Positions 1-11,117 of a stretch of 64,000 nt of DNA are shown piece by piece. Each line of letters opens with the position of its first letter. The stretch's first letter is position 1. The notes below the pieces were generated by a model. The model worked only from the letters and a program-made list of their open reading frames with translations. It did no database searches and was not told the origin of the DNA. The DNA is from Crocodylus rhombifer. Its lineage: Eukaryota; Chordata; Crocodylia; Crocodylidae. The DNA is taken from contig JAVSML010025226.1 of the NCBI GenBank assembly GCA_038503035.1, forward strand, positions 391,949 to 455,948, given 5' to 3'. The translations under genes were made by a program, and so were the position numbers.

Positions 1-1600
1 AGTGGTTGGGAACCCAGATTGGGTGTATCTGGTATAGTTATGCTTCCTATTTGGTATCTATTGTTATTGTTGGTGTTATAAATAGTTGGATGTATTAATT
101 CTCTATAATGGGCTCTGTAAGGATGTTTTTATATAAATGTTTGCAACTCAAATTGTATATAGTTAAGGACTTTGGGCCTTGGCTAACTCTATAGAGGAAA
201 GAGGGATCTGCCTGAAATTCAGGCATCCCTTTCACAGCACCCTCTTCTGCTTACCTACCCCATTCAACTGAGAATAGGGCACACCCTTGGGTGTACCCAG
301 GTTACATACGTTTAAACTGCTGGCCTTCCACTGAGGAGATCAGCATTCGGTCTACAAATTTTTGAAAGACCTAATGTGTGATCTTGAGCAAGTTGCTTAA
401 TCTTTCCAGGTATATCTTCAGAATACGGTGTGGTGCTGCTCAGACAAAACTGAGCTAACGCTGACTGCCTTAGCTTGTTCAGGGCTAGCTCTCCATGCAA
501 CACTGTGTGAATATACCTTCAACACCTTAATTCCTATAAAATGAGGATAATAGAATTGAAATATCTTCCTGGATTATAAAGATAAATGCATTAACCATAA
601 AGTCATCAGAGGCCATGGTGGGTTTAGATGCTTAACTTTAGGTTTGAAAATTTTGGGAGGATCAGTGGTCATTTATGGTAATCTGCATAAATGTAAACAG
701 AACTCTAGGAGATTCATGCATTTCTCATTTATTACAAATATAACCAAGTGGATACAACCAAAAATAAATAAAGATGCCTCCACAAAACCTAGGAGGAGGA
801 GAAAATACTGTAGCTCTGGTTTCTAGCCTTTTGTTACATAAATCCTAGTCTTCCTTATGTCTACCCTCCCCACAAAAACCAAGGGATTTACTGAAATATA
901 ACAGTACCCAGTAATAGGAGGAGAGTATGAAGTTAGAGAGATATATAGATTTTGTTACCTTCAATGGGATTTAAAAAAAATTCTGAGGAGATCTGAAGTA
1001 CTAACTTAATGGTCAATAACTTTTCCTGTCCATATGGGAACTTAGGCATCATTCATGTATTTTTGCTTTTATTAATAGCATTTTGATAGCTCAGTTATAA
1101 AGTTTGTCCTTGACTTGCCTTGAAATACCATATCCAGTTCACTTATTACAGAATGGTACTTTAATTTCTGAGGTGAAGAGCTCCCAATGCAGAATTTGTG
1201 AGGAAAATATGGTTCAAACAATTACATATACCTTTATTTCTAAAATACTTTCTCAAAAGGTTTGTATCACTTTTTGCTGATGCTTCAATTGACCTAGACA
1301 GTAAATGATACATGACCTTAAAAATATCTGAAGTAGCCTTGCTTCAAAATTTTTAGTAGAGTATTATTAAATGTCACAGTAAATTACACAGGCATAGCTT
1401 AGTTTACGCTTTTGTTCTTTTTCTCTCTTTCTCATTCTCACTCTGTATTTATACCACACTAACCACCCTACTATCCAAGAATCTTCAAAGCTTTAAAAAA
1501 TATTCTACATATATCTCCAATTTCCCTCCCTCCTTATAGGGGTTTATTTTATTTTATTTTATTGTAGAAGTCAGGGGAGCAGTAATGTGGATTACATGGA
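1..1600. other. AT-rich unannotated DNA
   Basis: No gene, RNA or recognisable transposon was seen. Reading frames are short and lack family motifs. A (TTTTA)n-like simple tract lies at about 1545-1564. Confidence 0.5.
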
Positions 1601-1716
1601 CCCTGATTCAGCAGAACACTTATATATATGAGTAATTTTCAGTACATGATCAATCCCATTAACTTCAATGGGGCTACTCATGGTTGAAGTTTTACTCCTG
1701 CTTCAGAGTTTTGCTG
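1601..1716. repeat. Palindromic MITE-like interspersed repeat
   Basis: The two ends are imperfect inverted copies: GATTCAGCAGAAC at the left pairs with CAGCAAAACTCTGAAGC read from the right. The centre is a near-perfect palindrome around CCCATTAACTTCAATGGG. Palindromes with a CATTGACTTCAATGGG-type core are abundant in turtles, crocodilians and birds, and crocodilian MITEs such as Chompy have been described; I cannot assign the exact family. The repeat at 24291 has the same architecture. Confidence 0.55.
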
Positions 1717-2129
1717 TGTGATGTAGAAAAGAGCAAACTGACACAAAGAGCAAAACTGACACAGTGGGAATTTCTGGAAGGAAAACGTAGCAAGATGGAA
1801 TGTTTTTGGCTTCATACACAGTTCCCTTTCCCCTTTCCATGAACAGTTCTATGACTTATTAACCAGGTAGAAAACTGTGTGTAGAAGGAGACCAGAGGGA
1901 GGAGCTGTAATAAATGCCATTTTCTTTGCCAAGAAAGATCTGCATTATAAACTGCACATGTCAATGTACTTAAATATTTCTTGGCCCTCTCCAGTGTTCC
2001 CTTCTGTTTTGCCAGCTCTCAGCTGGAAAAGCATCCAGTGATAAAATGGCTACTATCTTTGAGTGGAAGGCATCTTCCTTTTCTGTCATCTGCCTTAGAA
2101 TTTATGTGTCTTATGTGCTCAGGTACACA

Positions 2130-3685
2130 TGTCTGCTAGGGGTGTGCGAAGTGGACAGTATTCTATTCAGATATGGTCTGATTCATAGTTACATAGTTTC
2201 TAGGGTCGGAAGGGACCTGAGCAGATCATTAAGTCCAACCCGCTGCCGTGGCAGGAAAGAGTACTGGGGTCAAACGACCCCAGCAAGGTGTAGCCTCTTC
2301 TTAAAGACCCGCAGGGTAGGAGCCAGCACCTTGGAAGTTGGTTCCAGACCCTAGCTGCCCTGACAGTGAAGTAGTGCCTCCTGATGTCTAGCCTAAATCT
2401 ACCCTCTGCCAGCTTGTGACCATTATTCCTGGTCACTCCTGGGAGTGCTCGGGGGAACAGGGACTCCCCCACTGCCTGCTGGTCCCCTCTGACTAGCTTG
2501 TAACAGGCCACTAGATCCCCCCTCAGCCTTCTCTTGTGGAGTCTGAACAAGTGGGTGGCCCTCCTCTGGACGCTTTCCATTTTGTCCACATCCCTCTTGA
2601 AGTGTGACGCCCAGAACTGGACGCAGTACTCCAGCTGCGGCCTGACCAGTGCCATATCGGGGGGGAGGATCACCTCCTTGGACCTGCTTGAGATGCATCT
2701 GGATGCATGCCAAGGGGCAGCTGGTTTTCCTGACTGCATCCCCATACTGCCGGCCCATGTTCATCTTGGCATCAATGATGACTCCAAGATCGTTTTCTGC
2801 CTCTGCACTGACGAGAAGAGAGTTCCCCAGCCTGTAGGTATGGTGCTGGTTCTTCCTCCCCATTGCATCACCTTGCACTTGTCAGTGTTGAATCGCATCC
2901 TATTCTCATCTGCCCACTGTCAGGGGACAGTGATTTGATTTGCTGATTCAGATCACTGTCCTGATTCAATTCGGCCGAATTGGAATCTGAAGATTCAATT
3001 CTGATTCGGAGAATCAGCAATTTGGCCATAGACACAGCTTTATGTGTTTTTTCTATGTACCTTGAGGTACCAGGCATGGCTCGTGAACAGTGATATTGTG
3101 GGGCAGATGGAGTGTTCCATGGGAGCATGGGGAGTGCCCCGCGTGCTTGGCGGTGAACCCTGAAGTGGACCCGAAGTACCTCTGGTCCACTTCTGGATCC
3201 ATTACCAAGCACGCGGGGGAGCTCCCCTGTACCCTTCCAGCTTGGCAGTTGGCCGCAGGTGGACCCCAGGTGTCCCCCCAGACCCAGGAGGCACCAGTCA
3301 CCAAGCTGTGGGGCTGGAGGGGTCCCTGCGTGCTCTGCAGCAGACCCAGAAATGGACTGGAAGTACTTCTGGTCCACTTCAGGGTCTGCCGCTGAGCGTG
3401 CGGAGGACCCCCCTCATGCTCCTGTGGGATGTTTCATCTATCCCACCATCTAGGCATTCACGAGCTGTGCCTGGTAGCTCATGGTATGTGGAAAAAACGT
3501 ATAAAGCTGTGTCTATGGATGAATTGTCAAATCTCTCTGATTTGATTCAGAGGCTTCCAATTCGATTCAGAGAGATTAGTGGGTCTCCTGATTCAATTCA
3601 GATTCAGAGATTCGGCTGTCGAATCGGGCCAAATCTCCTCTGAATCAAATCAATGACCAAAGCTTCGCACAGCCCTACTGTCTGC
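2130..3685. mobile_element. Non-autonomous foldback hAT element with 8 bp TSD
   Basis: Terminal inverted repeats are TAGGGGTGTGCGAAG at 2137 and its near-complement ending at 3677 (inverted: TAGGGCTGTGCGAAG). Flanking 8-mers atgtctgc (2129-2136) and ctgtctgc (3678-3685) match at 7 of 8 positions, as expected for hAT insertion. The interior is a long foldback: 3041-3095 is the inverted copy of about 3452-3510, and each arm contains its own palindrome (around 3139-3215 and 3328-3400). The subterminal sequence matches the ends of the 5 kb element at 9051-14012, for example the ATCACTGTCCTGA block, so this is probably a derivative of that family. A CR1 copy interrupts the left arm at about 2182-2925. 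Confidence 0.85.
2182..2925 (-). pseudogene. CR1 LINE 3' fragment (reverse transcriptase C-terminus and 3' end)
   Basis: Read on the minus strand, the frames include ENDLGVIIDAKMNM, ALVRPQLEYCVQFW, RRATHLF and GVTRNNGHKLAEGRF, which are hallmarks of the end of CR1 ORF2. The short 3' UTR ends in a CATAG-type tail at about 2182-2195. The copy is 5'-truncated. The first two motifs lie in different frames, so at least one frameshift is present. It is nested in the hAT foldback element and is therefore younger than it. It resembles the CR1 copies at 46470 and 48328. Confidence 0.92.
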
Positions 3686-5228
3686 ACAGCCTTTGCTGCA
3701 GCATGTTCCAAAGGGTTCTTTGGAAAAAATAGTATCTGAATGTACTATTAGAGGCATAACAAACAGTTTCTGCACTCAGGGCAGAATCAGTCCCTGGGGC
3801 TGGTGCCATAGTTGCTCATCCCTAATTACATTACTGCATGCTATGACTGTATCATAAGCAGAAGGAAGCCAAATTAATTTTACAAAGGCAACCTTAATTC
3901 TAACATTCCATAACAATTGAGTGATTGACTTTGCAACCTCCATAATGTTCTTATAACAGTATTTTGTATATAATTATATATGGAAGTAGTTAGTATTAAA
4001 CTTGCATACAGTAAGTATTCTTTTAAAAAATGCTATGTTTTTCTTTTAATGTCCATAATCTAGTAATATGGCACTTCAAGGCCTGTGGTAGTATTGAATT
4101 AACATACACATTTTGGGTGTGCCTTCAGAACTCACTCTGCACCTGAGGTGCATCAATCAGCACTTCTGCATAGTCTGTCATGTCTTACTGTTTAATAAAT
4201 GAAAACAGGATATAGACAATAGGGGGATCAAGAATGTTCTTAAAAATTACAGCAACCAGGCTTTTTTATCTGTCAACCCTGCTGTATTACTGCTTCAGGC
4301 TATCTTGGAGTGAGAAATAGGTTTTATGTTTTGCTCTCTCATTTTGTGGATTCATTTTTACCCCTTATAAGAAACCAGTTATGAGCTTCTTTAAAGAACA
4401 GGGGGGGAAAATAGGGGGGGAAATAGGTTGCCTGCTTGCTTAGAAAGTCTGACAAATATTAATCTACTGTGTATCTTGTAGATGATTTCTTTCATCAGTG
4501 ACAAAAGCTGACCTGCTTTTGAAGACCTAGAATTACTAAAACTCTCACAATCTGTGGTGTAAACCAGTAAGGTAGTTTGTTGGCCACAAAAAGCAAAAGG
4601 CAGTCAATGATCTGAGAAGACAGATTTTTGATCAAACATTCAGAAGAAAGAAAATGGGCATTGCTTATTTATTTAAAACAAGTTTAGTTTTTGATTGATA
4701 TATATCTCTCAGGAGAATGTTTATCCTACAATGGTAACTAAATAGCTTGCTGAAAAGCCAATAATCAAATGATGTGCCAATGTATGATACCTGAAGCTTA
4801 TAGTCCTAGTTTGATTTTCTTCATTGTTACCTTTTTCACAGTATGATATTTTCATGTCAAGTGTTCATAGTTACAACTGAAAAAATAGTTTTATTAACAA
4901 AAGGCATTTTTGAGGGTTTCATTATATACATTCTATGTATTATCCTTCAAAATTGCATCATGTTAAGTGTGCCCGACACTTTACGTGGAAGCACATACAA
5001 GTGAAAGCTCTGTTCCATATGTGTATGTAACTTGCATTAAAATAAATGCACGATACTGGTCTCAAAGGACACAGAGGCTGTGACCCAAAATGCAGTCCTG
5101 TACTGAAACAGGTTGTCATATTTTCATGGGGAAACTTTTACATTCCATGCATTACTTGTTCCATTGGTAGAGAATTTTCAAGGGCTACTAGTTCTGACAC
5201 CGTTCATTAAATATTATTGAATCTTGCA
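3686..5228. other. AT-rich unannotated DNA
   Basis: No supported gene or transposon. Short G runs occur at 4401-4425. Confidence 0.45.
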
Positions 5229-5236
5229 CGTGATGA

Positions 5237-5470
5237 CAGTAGTGCCCAACCCATCTGGCCTTACAGGTCGGATGTATGGTATGGGGCCTGTATGTTGGCT
5301 GGATCTGGCCATAGACCTTCCTTGTGTGCTAGCCTGATCTGGGGTATAGGGCCTGTGGTGCTCCCCAGAGACCACATGACATGACTCCACAGACTGGATC
5401 CATTCTGTGGGCTGTAGGTTGAGCCCCACTTATCTAGGATGTCCTGTCCAATTAGTTCTGTTCCTCTGTT
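5237..5470. mobile_element. Left end of a degraded hAT-like element
   Basis: CAGTAGTGCCCAACCCATCTGG at 5237 resembles the terminal repeat of the 7183-7803 element, whose inverted right end reads CAGTAATGCCCAAATCTT. It is followed by related 'ggcctgtrtg...ctggatctggcc' sequence. I could not find the matching right end or a TSD, so the copy appears truncated. Confidence 0.4.
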
Positions 5471-5852
5471 CTCAAAACTCTGAATAAACAAATGCACAGA
5501 CAAGAATTGGACACCCGCTATGATTATAATTTTTTCATTGTTTGTCAGCTGGCTTTTATTTTTGTCATATTGTTCACATGTAAGAGATTAGATCCTTCAT
5601 CTGTCATGTGGAATCCTTGCAACCGTTTCCTGCATTTGTCTGTCCCTCCGGGTTTTGCAGTAATGGATTAGAAGGGAATCAAGAGCCTTAGCTGAAATAA
5701 TAAGTGCAGTGCAGTTCTTGAAGGTGCTAATTTCTGCCAAAGAAAATCCTGAAGTGTCATAAAACACATAGCCCAGATTGGGTAAACACAATAATGGGAA
5801 CCTACCTTTTTTTTAAGGGACATTTTTTGTGTTCCAAGTCAAATCAGCTAAG

Positions 5853-6355
5853 TCAGTTCCAAAGCTGTGAGTCATTCAAGAACCATATGTGGCCCTACTA
5901 TCAGCAAACATCCTCCACCCCTACTTGGAGCTTCAGATGCTTCCAAATCCTTTGGTGGTCATTCTACGTGTAGGCTCAAGCCCAGAGGCTTGGGGTTCAG
6001 ATGCCCCCAAGTTTTGCTTGCCCCCAGTCTTACAGCCACAGGAGCAAGCTAGGGAGGAGCCTCCCATTTTCATAAAGTGGGCATAAAGCCAAGCTCTAAC
6101 CACTGAAAGGGAAAGTGGGAGACTAACTATGCATTACATCTCCCAGGTACTACCCCTTGCCAGAAAAGTGGCTATCCCCTGCCAGTAGGAAAATGGCCTT
6201 AGTGGCCATGGCATTTCCCTTGCCAGGTGTTTTTTTGTTTTTGTTTTTTGTTTTTTTTGTAAAAATATATTTTAAATAAAAATATATTTTGTAATTTTTT
6301 TTGTAAAAAAATTCTCTATATATTGTTATATATATCTACTCTCTAATCTGTTACA
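5853..6355. repeat. Unclassified moderate-GC segment followed by an A/T-rich low-complexity tract
   Basis: About 5870-6222 is richer in GC than its flanks and shows no coding or transposon motif. From about 6225 to 6345 the sequence is T-runs and AT-rich low complexity (TTTTTTGT and AAATATATTTT units). Confidence 0.35.
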
Positions 6356-6900
6356 TCCCAAAAGGGTTAAACCAATCCCGTTACAGAAAAAACAGCACCC
6401 GTGCTCCTACGCACCCGTACAAAGACTTGCTGGCCACCTGTACCCATTACAATATCCGCAACCGCGTGCAACACGCACACAAAATACAAAACTCAGTCCT
6501 TTCTGGTCCTTCTGACCAGCCCTCCTTTCACGTCCACCCTTGCCCCTCTTCTGGGGTCGGATACTCAGTTCACAGGGTCTCTTCGTCATTGTTGCTCCAG
6601 CTTCTGCTGGAAGACCCACTGCTGCTGCTGTTGTCACTGTCCTCTGTTCCACTCGTCTGTTCCTCTTCTCCGCTGCCGTCACTCTGTAGGTAATCATGAG
6701 GATAGGTTAGTGCAGCCCGTCTGAATAAGATGTAGTGCCCATTGTGTTCTGTCCCCCTCAACACCAACCCCTTTTCATGTCATAGTAACGATTACATCAA
6801 ATACATTTCAACTTCCTCTTCACCCCCACAGCTGAGCTGCACCTTTCCCATTTCCAATTATTCCTGTTTCTTCATAAGCCTTACATGTCTGGCAAACATC
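6356..6900 (-). pseudogene. Unclassified fragment with acidic Ser-rich C-terminal reading frame
   Basis: A minus-strand frame (6570-6767, 65 codons) reads through AALTYPHDYLQSDGSG and then an acidic, serine-rich tail (EEEQTSGTEDSDNSSSSGSS) to a stop. The composition looks like the disordered C-terminus of a real protein. The surrounding segment keeps many CpGs (e.g. 6405-6475), unlike the CpG-poor background, which suggests a relatively recent insertion. Downstream on the minus strand is a purine-rich stretch (about 6530-6556), so a retroelement 3' end is possible. I do not recognise the protein. Confidence 0.3.
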
Positions 6901-7174
6901 ACCAAACTTCTGTTTAGCTGAACGTGTCTGTCACCCCCTCTGTGGAGCCTTCTATGGGGTGGAGATGGACCAGGCTGTTCTGTGCCTCAACTGCATATAG
7001 ATTTTTGGAGAGTCCCTAGACTTGTGATAAGAACACCTGGTTCCAGTTGTGTGGGGGGCTAATTATGGTAACATTGTGGGAGATATATAGAGTACACACA
7101 CATACTGAGCAGTGGTGAACTGTGGTGTCACCATGGCTTGAAGTGATGTTGACTCTGTTGAGCCCAGCCCAGTG

Positions 7175-7811
7175 AACTATATCAGGGGTGCTCAATCTTC
7201 AGCCTGTGGGCCAAATGTGGCTTGTGGAGCCATTGCATCTGGCCTGCATCTGGCCTGTGGGGCTCCCCATGCATCAAGAAACTTGGCAGCAGGGGAGCCA
7301 TGGCCATTAATATGGCCACACTTGCCCCTGCCAAATTGCCACCTTCTAAGCCCTATATGGCAGGCTGGACTGTGACCCCTTCCCTTGTGGGCCTGGGCCA
7401 TGCCCACCCACCTCACCCCACTTTGAGATTGGGGTTTGGCCACACCTTTTTCCCCCTCAGGGCCACATCCCTTTCTCCTGTGGGTCAGGTTGGAGTCCGG
7501 CCATAGCTCCTTCCTCCATGCAGGGTTGGGTCATCCCCCTTTCACTCCCTGCAGGCTGTGTTGTGACCTGGTTACCTCCCCCCCCGCAGGTCCAGACAAT
7601 GACCCCTTCCTCCTCCATGGGGCTGGGTCGAGCTCCATTCCCTTGCAGGGCTGTGTTGGGGCCAGCCTGCCCCCTTCACCTCTCTCTGGGGCCAGATAGT
7701 CTCTGCCCAGGCACTGGATCAAGAACGCTGGCTGGATTTGTCCTGCAGGTGGAACAGGCACGGCCAATCTGGCCTACCACACACAAAGATTTGGGCATTA
7801 CTGAACTGTAT
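7175..7811. mobile_element. Non-autonomous hAT element with TIRs and 8 bp TSD
   Basis: The element spans 7183-7803. The left end CAGGGGTGCTCAATCTT pairs with the inverted right end CAGTAATGCCCAAATCTT. It is flanked by aactatat (7175-7182) and aactgtat (7804-7811), a 7/8 match. The 621 bp GC-rich interior has open frames on both strands but none with transposase motifs. A related end occurs at 5237. Confidence 0.85.
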
Positions 7812-8196
7812 AATAAGTCATGAGCCTTTGAGCTTTGCACTAACGTCTTGCATATGTATAAGTAAGTAGAAAAGTGGTTCTCAAAAGTGTGTTTATGGAG
7901 TACCTGTGCTGAAATTTGTAACGGTCAGGGTTGAGGGTGGAATCAGATCCAGAGCAGTCTCCTGTTCCTCTCTCTAGTTTCTGCCCTCCTCTCTCTGTCA
8001 CCCCCTCACCCCCACTTACTGTCATATGCAGCTTAGTTGCACATTATGCTTAGGGAGTCAGCAGAGCCTGAGCAGGAGGCAGCAGAGCCTGGTACTAAGG
8101 TGTGGGGGGGGGTGGCAGGAAGGCTTCTGGGGGCTACCTGACCTCCCCCTTCCACTACTCTCTGCTGTAGCAGTGGGAGGGAGATGAATTCAATGA

Positions 8197-8296
8197 TTAG
8201 AGTCTACACTTGGAAAAATATAACAAATTTATAATTTTTCCATATATAGAATCTAATTATTGGGGGGTCTTGTATTTGAGTAAATATGGCAAATTT
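8197..8296. mobile_element. MITE fragment related to the 18151-18970 repeat
   Basis: An inverted pair (about 8197-8221 and 8236-8260, core GGAAAAA...TTTTTCC followed by TATAGAATCTAATTA) precedes the terminal-type sequence GTATTTGAGTAAATATGGCA. Both blocks recur at 18430-18480 and 18950-18970. The left terminus is not recognisable. Confidence 0.5.
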
Positions 8297-8299
8297 ATT

Positions 8300-9042
8300 G
8301 TGTAATTCCCATCATCAGTGTTTGCTAAACCTGTTGCTAAGCAGATCTAAATCTCTCATTGCAAAAAAAAAAATCAAAAGTAAATTATCTTTCACAATGA
8401 AAAAAAGGAAATTAGGAATTATTTGATGATCATGACATTTGTTATCTGTTTATTTTTATGTTCTTATACTATTTCTTAATCTGATTGCCTGTTCCTTTTC
8501 CCTTAAACAATTGCATCTATTTATTTAGGATTCTGAAAATATTACTTTCTACTTTGAACACCTTTGTTATCATCCCTGATACATTTCTAAAATTTTGGTT
8601 TCTCAATTTAACTTCCACTGATTATGCACAGTGCTGGAGTTAGGAACCACCTACCTGAGGAAGAAGTCTGTGTGACTTTGAATCCCATCACTTTGATTTT
8701 TAATTAGTCAAGGGATTCTTATGAGTTACCAGCATGACACATTTAAAGCAGGCACAACTTTAGCAGAGTCCCTATGAATGTTGTAATGTCAGTTACATCA
8801 TACAATCAAATATTTAATGAGATTCAAAATAATAAGAAATCCAGACAACTATATAGTAATTTAGTATACTTTAATCTTTTTTGATATAAGTTATGATGAT
8901 GACAAGGTGAGAAACAATGATTTGCTTTCTTTTATTGATTAGATTTATACTTGATTCTTTTTTTGTCTGAAGAGGTCTTTAGTAGGTGTTATGCTAGTTA
9001 AAATATTTACCTTCATGGGCCTTATTTTCTCATTCATTTGAT
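8300..9042. other. AT-rich unannotated DNA
   Basis: Nothing recognisable beyond short A runs. Confidence 0.45.
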
Positions 9043-9308
9043 CTAATTATTAGACCTGTGTGAATAGGGAAGTATTCGATTTGGATTCAGCCAATTCGGA
9101 AGACAATGCTTTTATTCGGATCACTGTCCTGAATCACTTCGGCTGAATTGTCTTTGTAACGTTCGGTGCTGATTTGGAGAGATTCAGAGAAATTGGCCAT
9201 AGAGCATCATGGGGAATCACTGAAATTCCTATAACTGTCATATTTTGGCTGATTCAGATAAAAATTGCAGGGATGGTAGCCCCTTCTAAGGGCATGAAGC
9301 CTACCAAG

Positions 9309-9535
9309 TTTCAATGAGATAGGTGCAGGGATTTCTGGGAAACTACACTTCAGGCTACTGACAAGCAAAACTTGTGACACCTGTGACGTGTGTGTGTTAA
9401 GGCGCAGCATGGTGAAAACTGAAGGCATGCTAACCCCTGCTGCTGCCATGGAGCCTGCCAGCTTTCAAGGAGATAGGTGCAGGGGGTTCTGGGAAACTGC
9501 ACCTCAGGCTGCTGACAAGCAAAACTCATGGCATG
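9309..9535. repeat. Two-copy tandem duplication, about 154 bp period, inside the hAT element
   Basis: The block TTTCAATGAGATAGGTGCAG at 9309 recurs as TTTCAAGGAGATAGGTGCAG at 9463, and similarity continues for about 70 bp through CTGACAAGCAAAACT. The copies lie in the subterminal region of the hAT transposon. Confidence 0.75.
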
Positions 9536-9946
9536 GGTGGGTGACACTGTGTGTGTGTAAAGGCATGCTCTTATTGGCTCTGGGGCATCTAGATGACATG
9601 GTAGTGTGTCCCAGTGAGGTCTCCTCCTTCCCTACAGCCTCAGTCCAGTCCAGTCCACCATTTTAAATAACAACAGGTAAGTAAGCAGTACAGTAGCACC
9701 AGCAGCATCTCAGCCAGCCAAACTGTCACAGACTAGAGCCTTTCTTCCCTTCCCTGCAAGAGATTCTTCTGCAGCAGCTGGCAGAGAAGTCGCCTCGCTG
9801 GCCCCAGCCCTTGGGCTTAGATGTGCTCAGGGCCTTGCCTCCTTCCAGTCAGGTGCTAGGGGTGTTGGTCTAAGGACATGGCACTGGCAGACAAGGTCCT
9901 TTGGGTCAACCTGGTATCTTTTAGTAGACCAACTGAATAGTTAGAG

Positions 9947-10166
9947 AAAGCCGGGGTGTGTTTTGATTTTATGGAGAGGGGTTTCCCTTGAGTTTCCAAC
10001 GGGGCTAAGCGGCTTATGGTTAATGAAATAAGAATGTTTGTTTATAAAAGAATTGAATGGTAGAAATAAAGATGTTGTTTTGGATATATAAATGATGTGT
10101 TACTTGTGGTGTGTGACGGGTTATGTTGGGTGTTTATGTTTATATGTTTGTTATTAAAAAAAAGCC
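9947..10166 (+). mobile_element. About 208 bp insertion flanked by 6 bp direct repeats
   Basis: AAAGCC occurs at 9947-9952 and 10161-10166 and brackets a 208 bp segment (9953-10160). That segment contains AATAAAG and ends in an oligo(A)-like ATTAAAAA. Outside it the tail of the inverted-arm retroelement continues. The A-tail and short direct repeat suggest retroposition; the family is unknown. Confidence 0.45.
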
Positions 10167-10190
10167 CTCCTAAGAAATAGAAATATATCT

Positions 10191-10224
10191 TAGCAAGCTT
10201 TCAGGTTGAAAACCCCTTTGTCAG
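10191..10224 (-). ncRNA. Hammerhead-ribozyme-like core, left arm (decayed)
   Basis: On the minus strand the order is CTGACAA (10218-10224), then AGG-loop-CCT able to pair as a short stem II, then GAAA (10199-10202), then GC-TT-GC-T as a possible minimal stem III. The hammerhead consensus is CUGANGA...GAAA. The G of the GA step is A here, consistent with CpG decay of an ancestral CTGACGA. No convincing stem I is visible. Confidence 0.25.
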
Positions 10225-11079
10225 ACTGAGGAAGCAGTTGTGGTTGGTCTGTGTGTGCTATTCCTGGCATGCAATGCAGGCAACAAAGTTAGTGAAAATG
10301 GAAATGGATGAGTCAGGGTGTGAGGGACAGGCTGGGTGGGGGATGTAGCAGCGCACGTAAAAGTGCAGAGGTACCTGGGGAGTCAGATGTCTGGCAGGTT
10401 GTAGTGTGTCATAAATCCATGGTCTATATGGAGGCAATGACTTTCTGTACCTAGGAGGCTGATGAAGTGAAGTTCATGGGCTTGACTCTGAAAAGTGGTT
10501 TGTAAATTCAAACAAGCACCAAACCTTGCTAACCTCACCTCATCACCAAAACTGAAGCCAACTTTCTACAGCTCAAAGCACAAAACCTGCCAACAATCTC
10601 CAGTACCCTCACAAATTGCACAGTGGAATCTATCAAAGACAAGAATACCCAACTACCTGTGGGGGCACATTCCTCACAAAAAATACCACTGTATCTCCAG
10701 TCTCTCAGGCCTGATTGTGAAAGGGAATTTACAAACCACTTCTTACAGCCAGGCCTATGAACTTCACCTCATCAGCCTCCTAGGCAGTAGGTACAGAAAC
10801 TCATGGACTCAGTATAGACAGTGGAATTCTGACACGCTGCAACCTGCCGGACGTCTGACTCCCTGAAGACCTCTCCACTTTTACCTGTGCTGCTACATCC
10901 CCCTTCCCACCCCCTTCTGACCCCCCTCCCCGCCTCAGGCTGTCACTCCCAGACTCCTCCATTTCCATTTTCACTGACTGGCTTTCTTGCCTGCATTGTA
11001 TGCCAGCCTCTGGCTTCTTCACCATTCCTTCCATCCAGGAACAGCAGACACACAGATCAACTGCAGGTACTTCCTCAGG

Positions 11080-11117
11080 CTGATGAAGGGTTTTCAGCCG
11101 GAAAGCTGGCAACCAGC
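11080..11117 (+). ncRNA. Hammerhead-ribozyme-like core, right arm
   Basis: CTGATGA (11080-11086) is followed by a weak GG/CC stem II candidate, GAAA (11101-11104) and a 5 bp hairpin GCTGG-CAA-CCAGC (11105-11117) in the stem III position. The base after that stem is A, where hammerheads need U, and stem I is weak, so this copy is probably inactive. Hammerhead motifs are known in Penelope-like elements, which is why it was noted. Confidence 0.3.
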
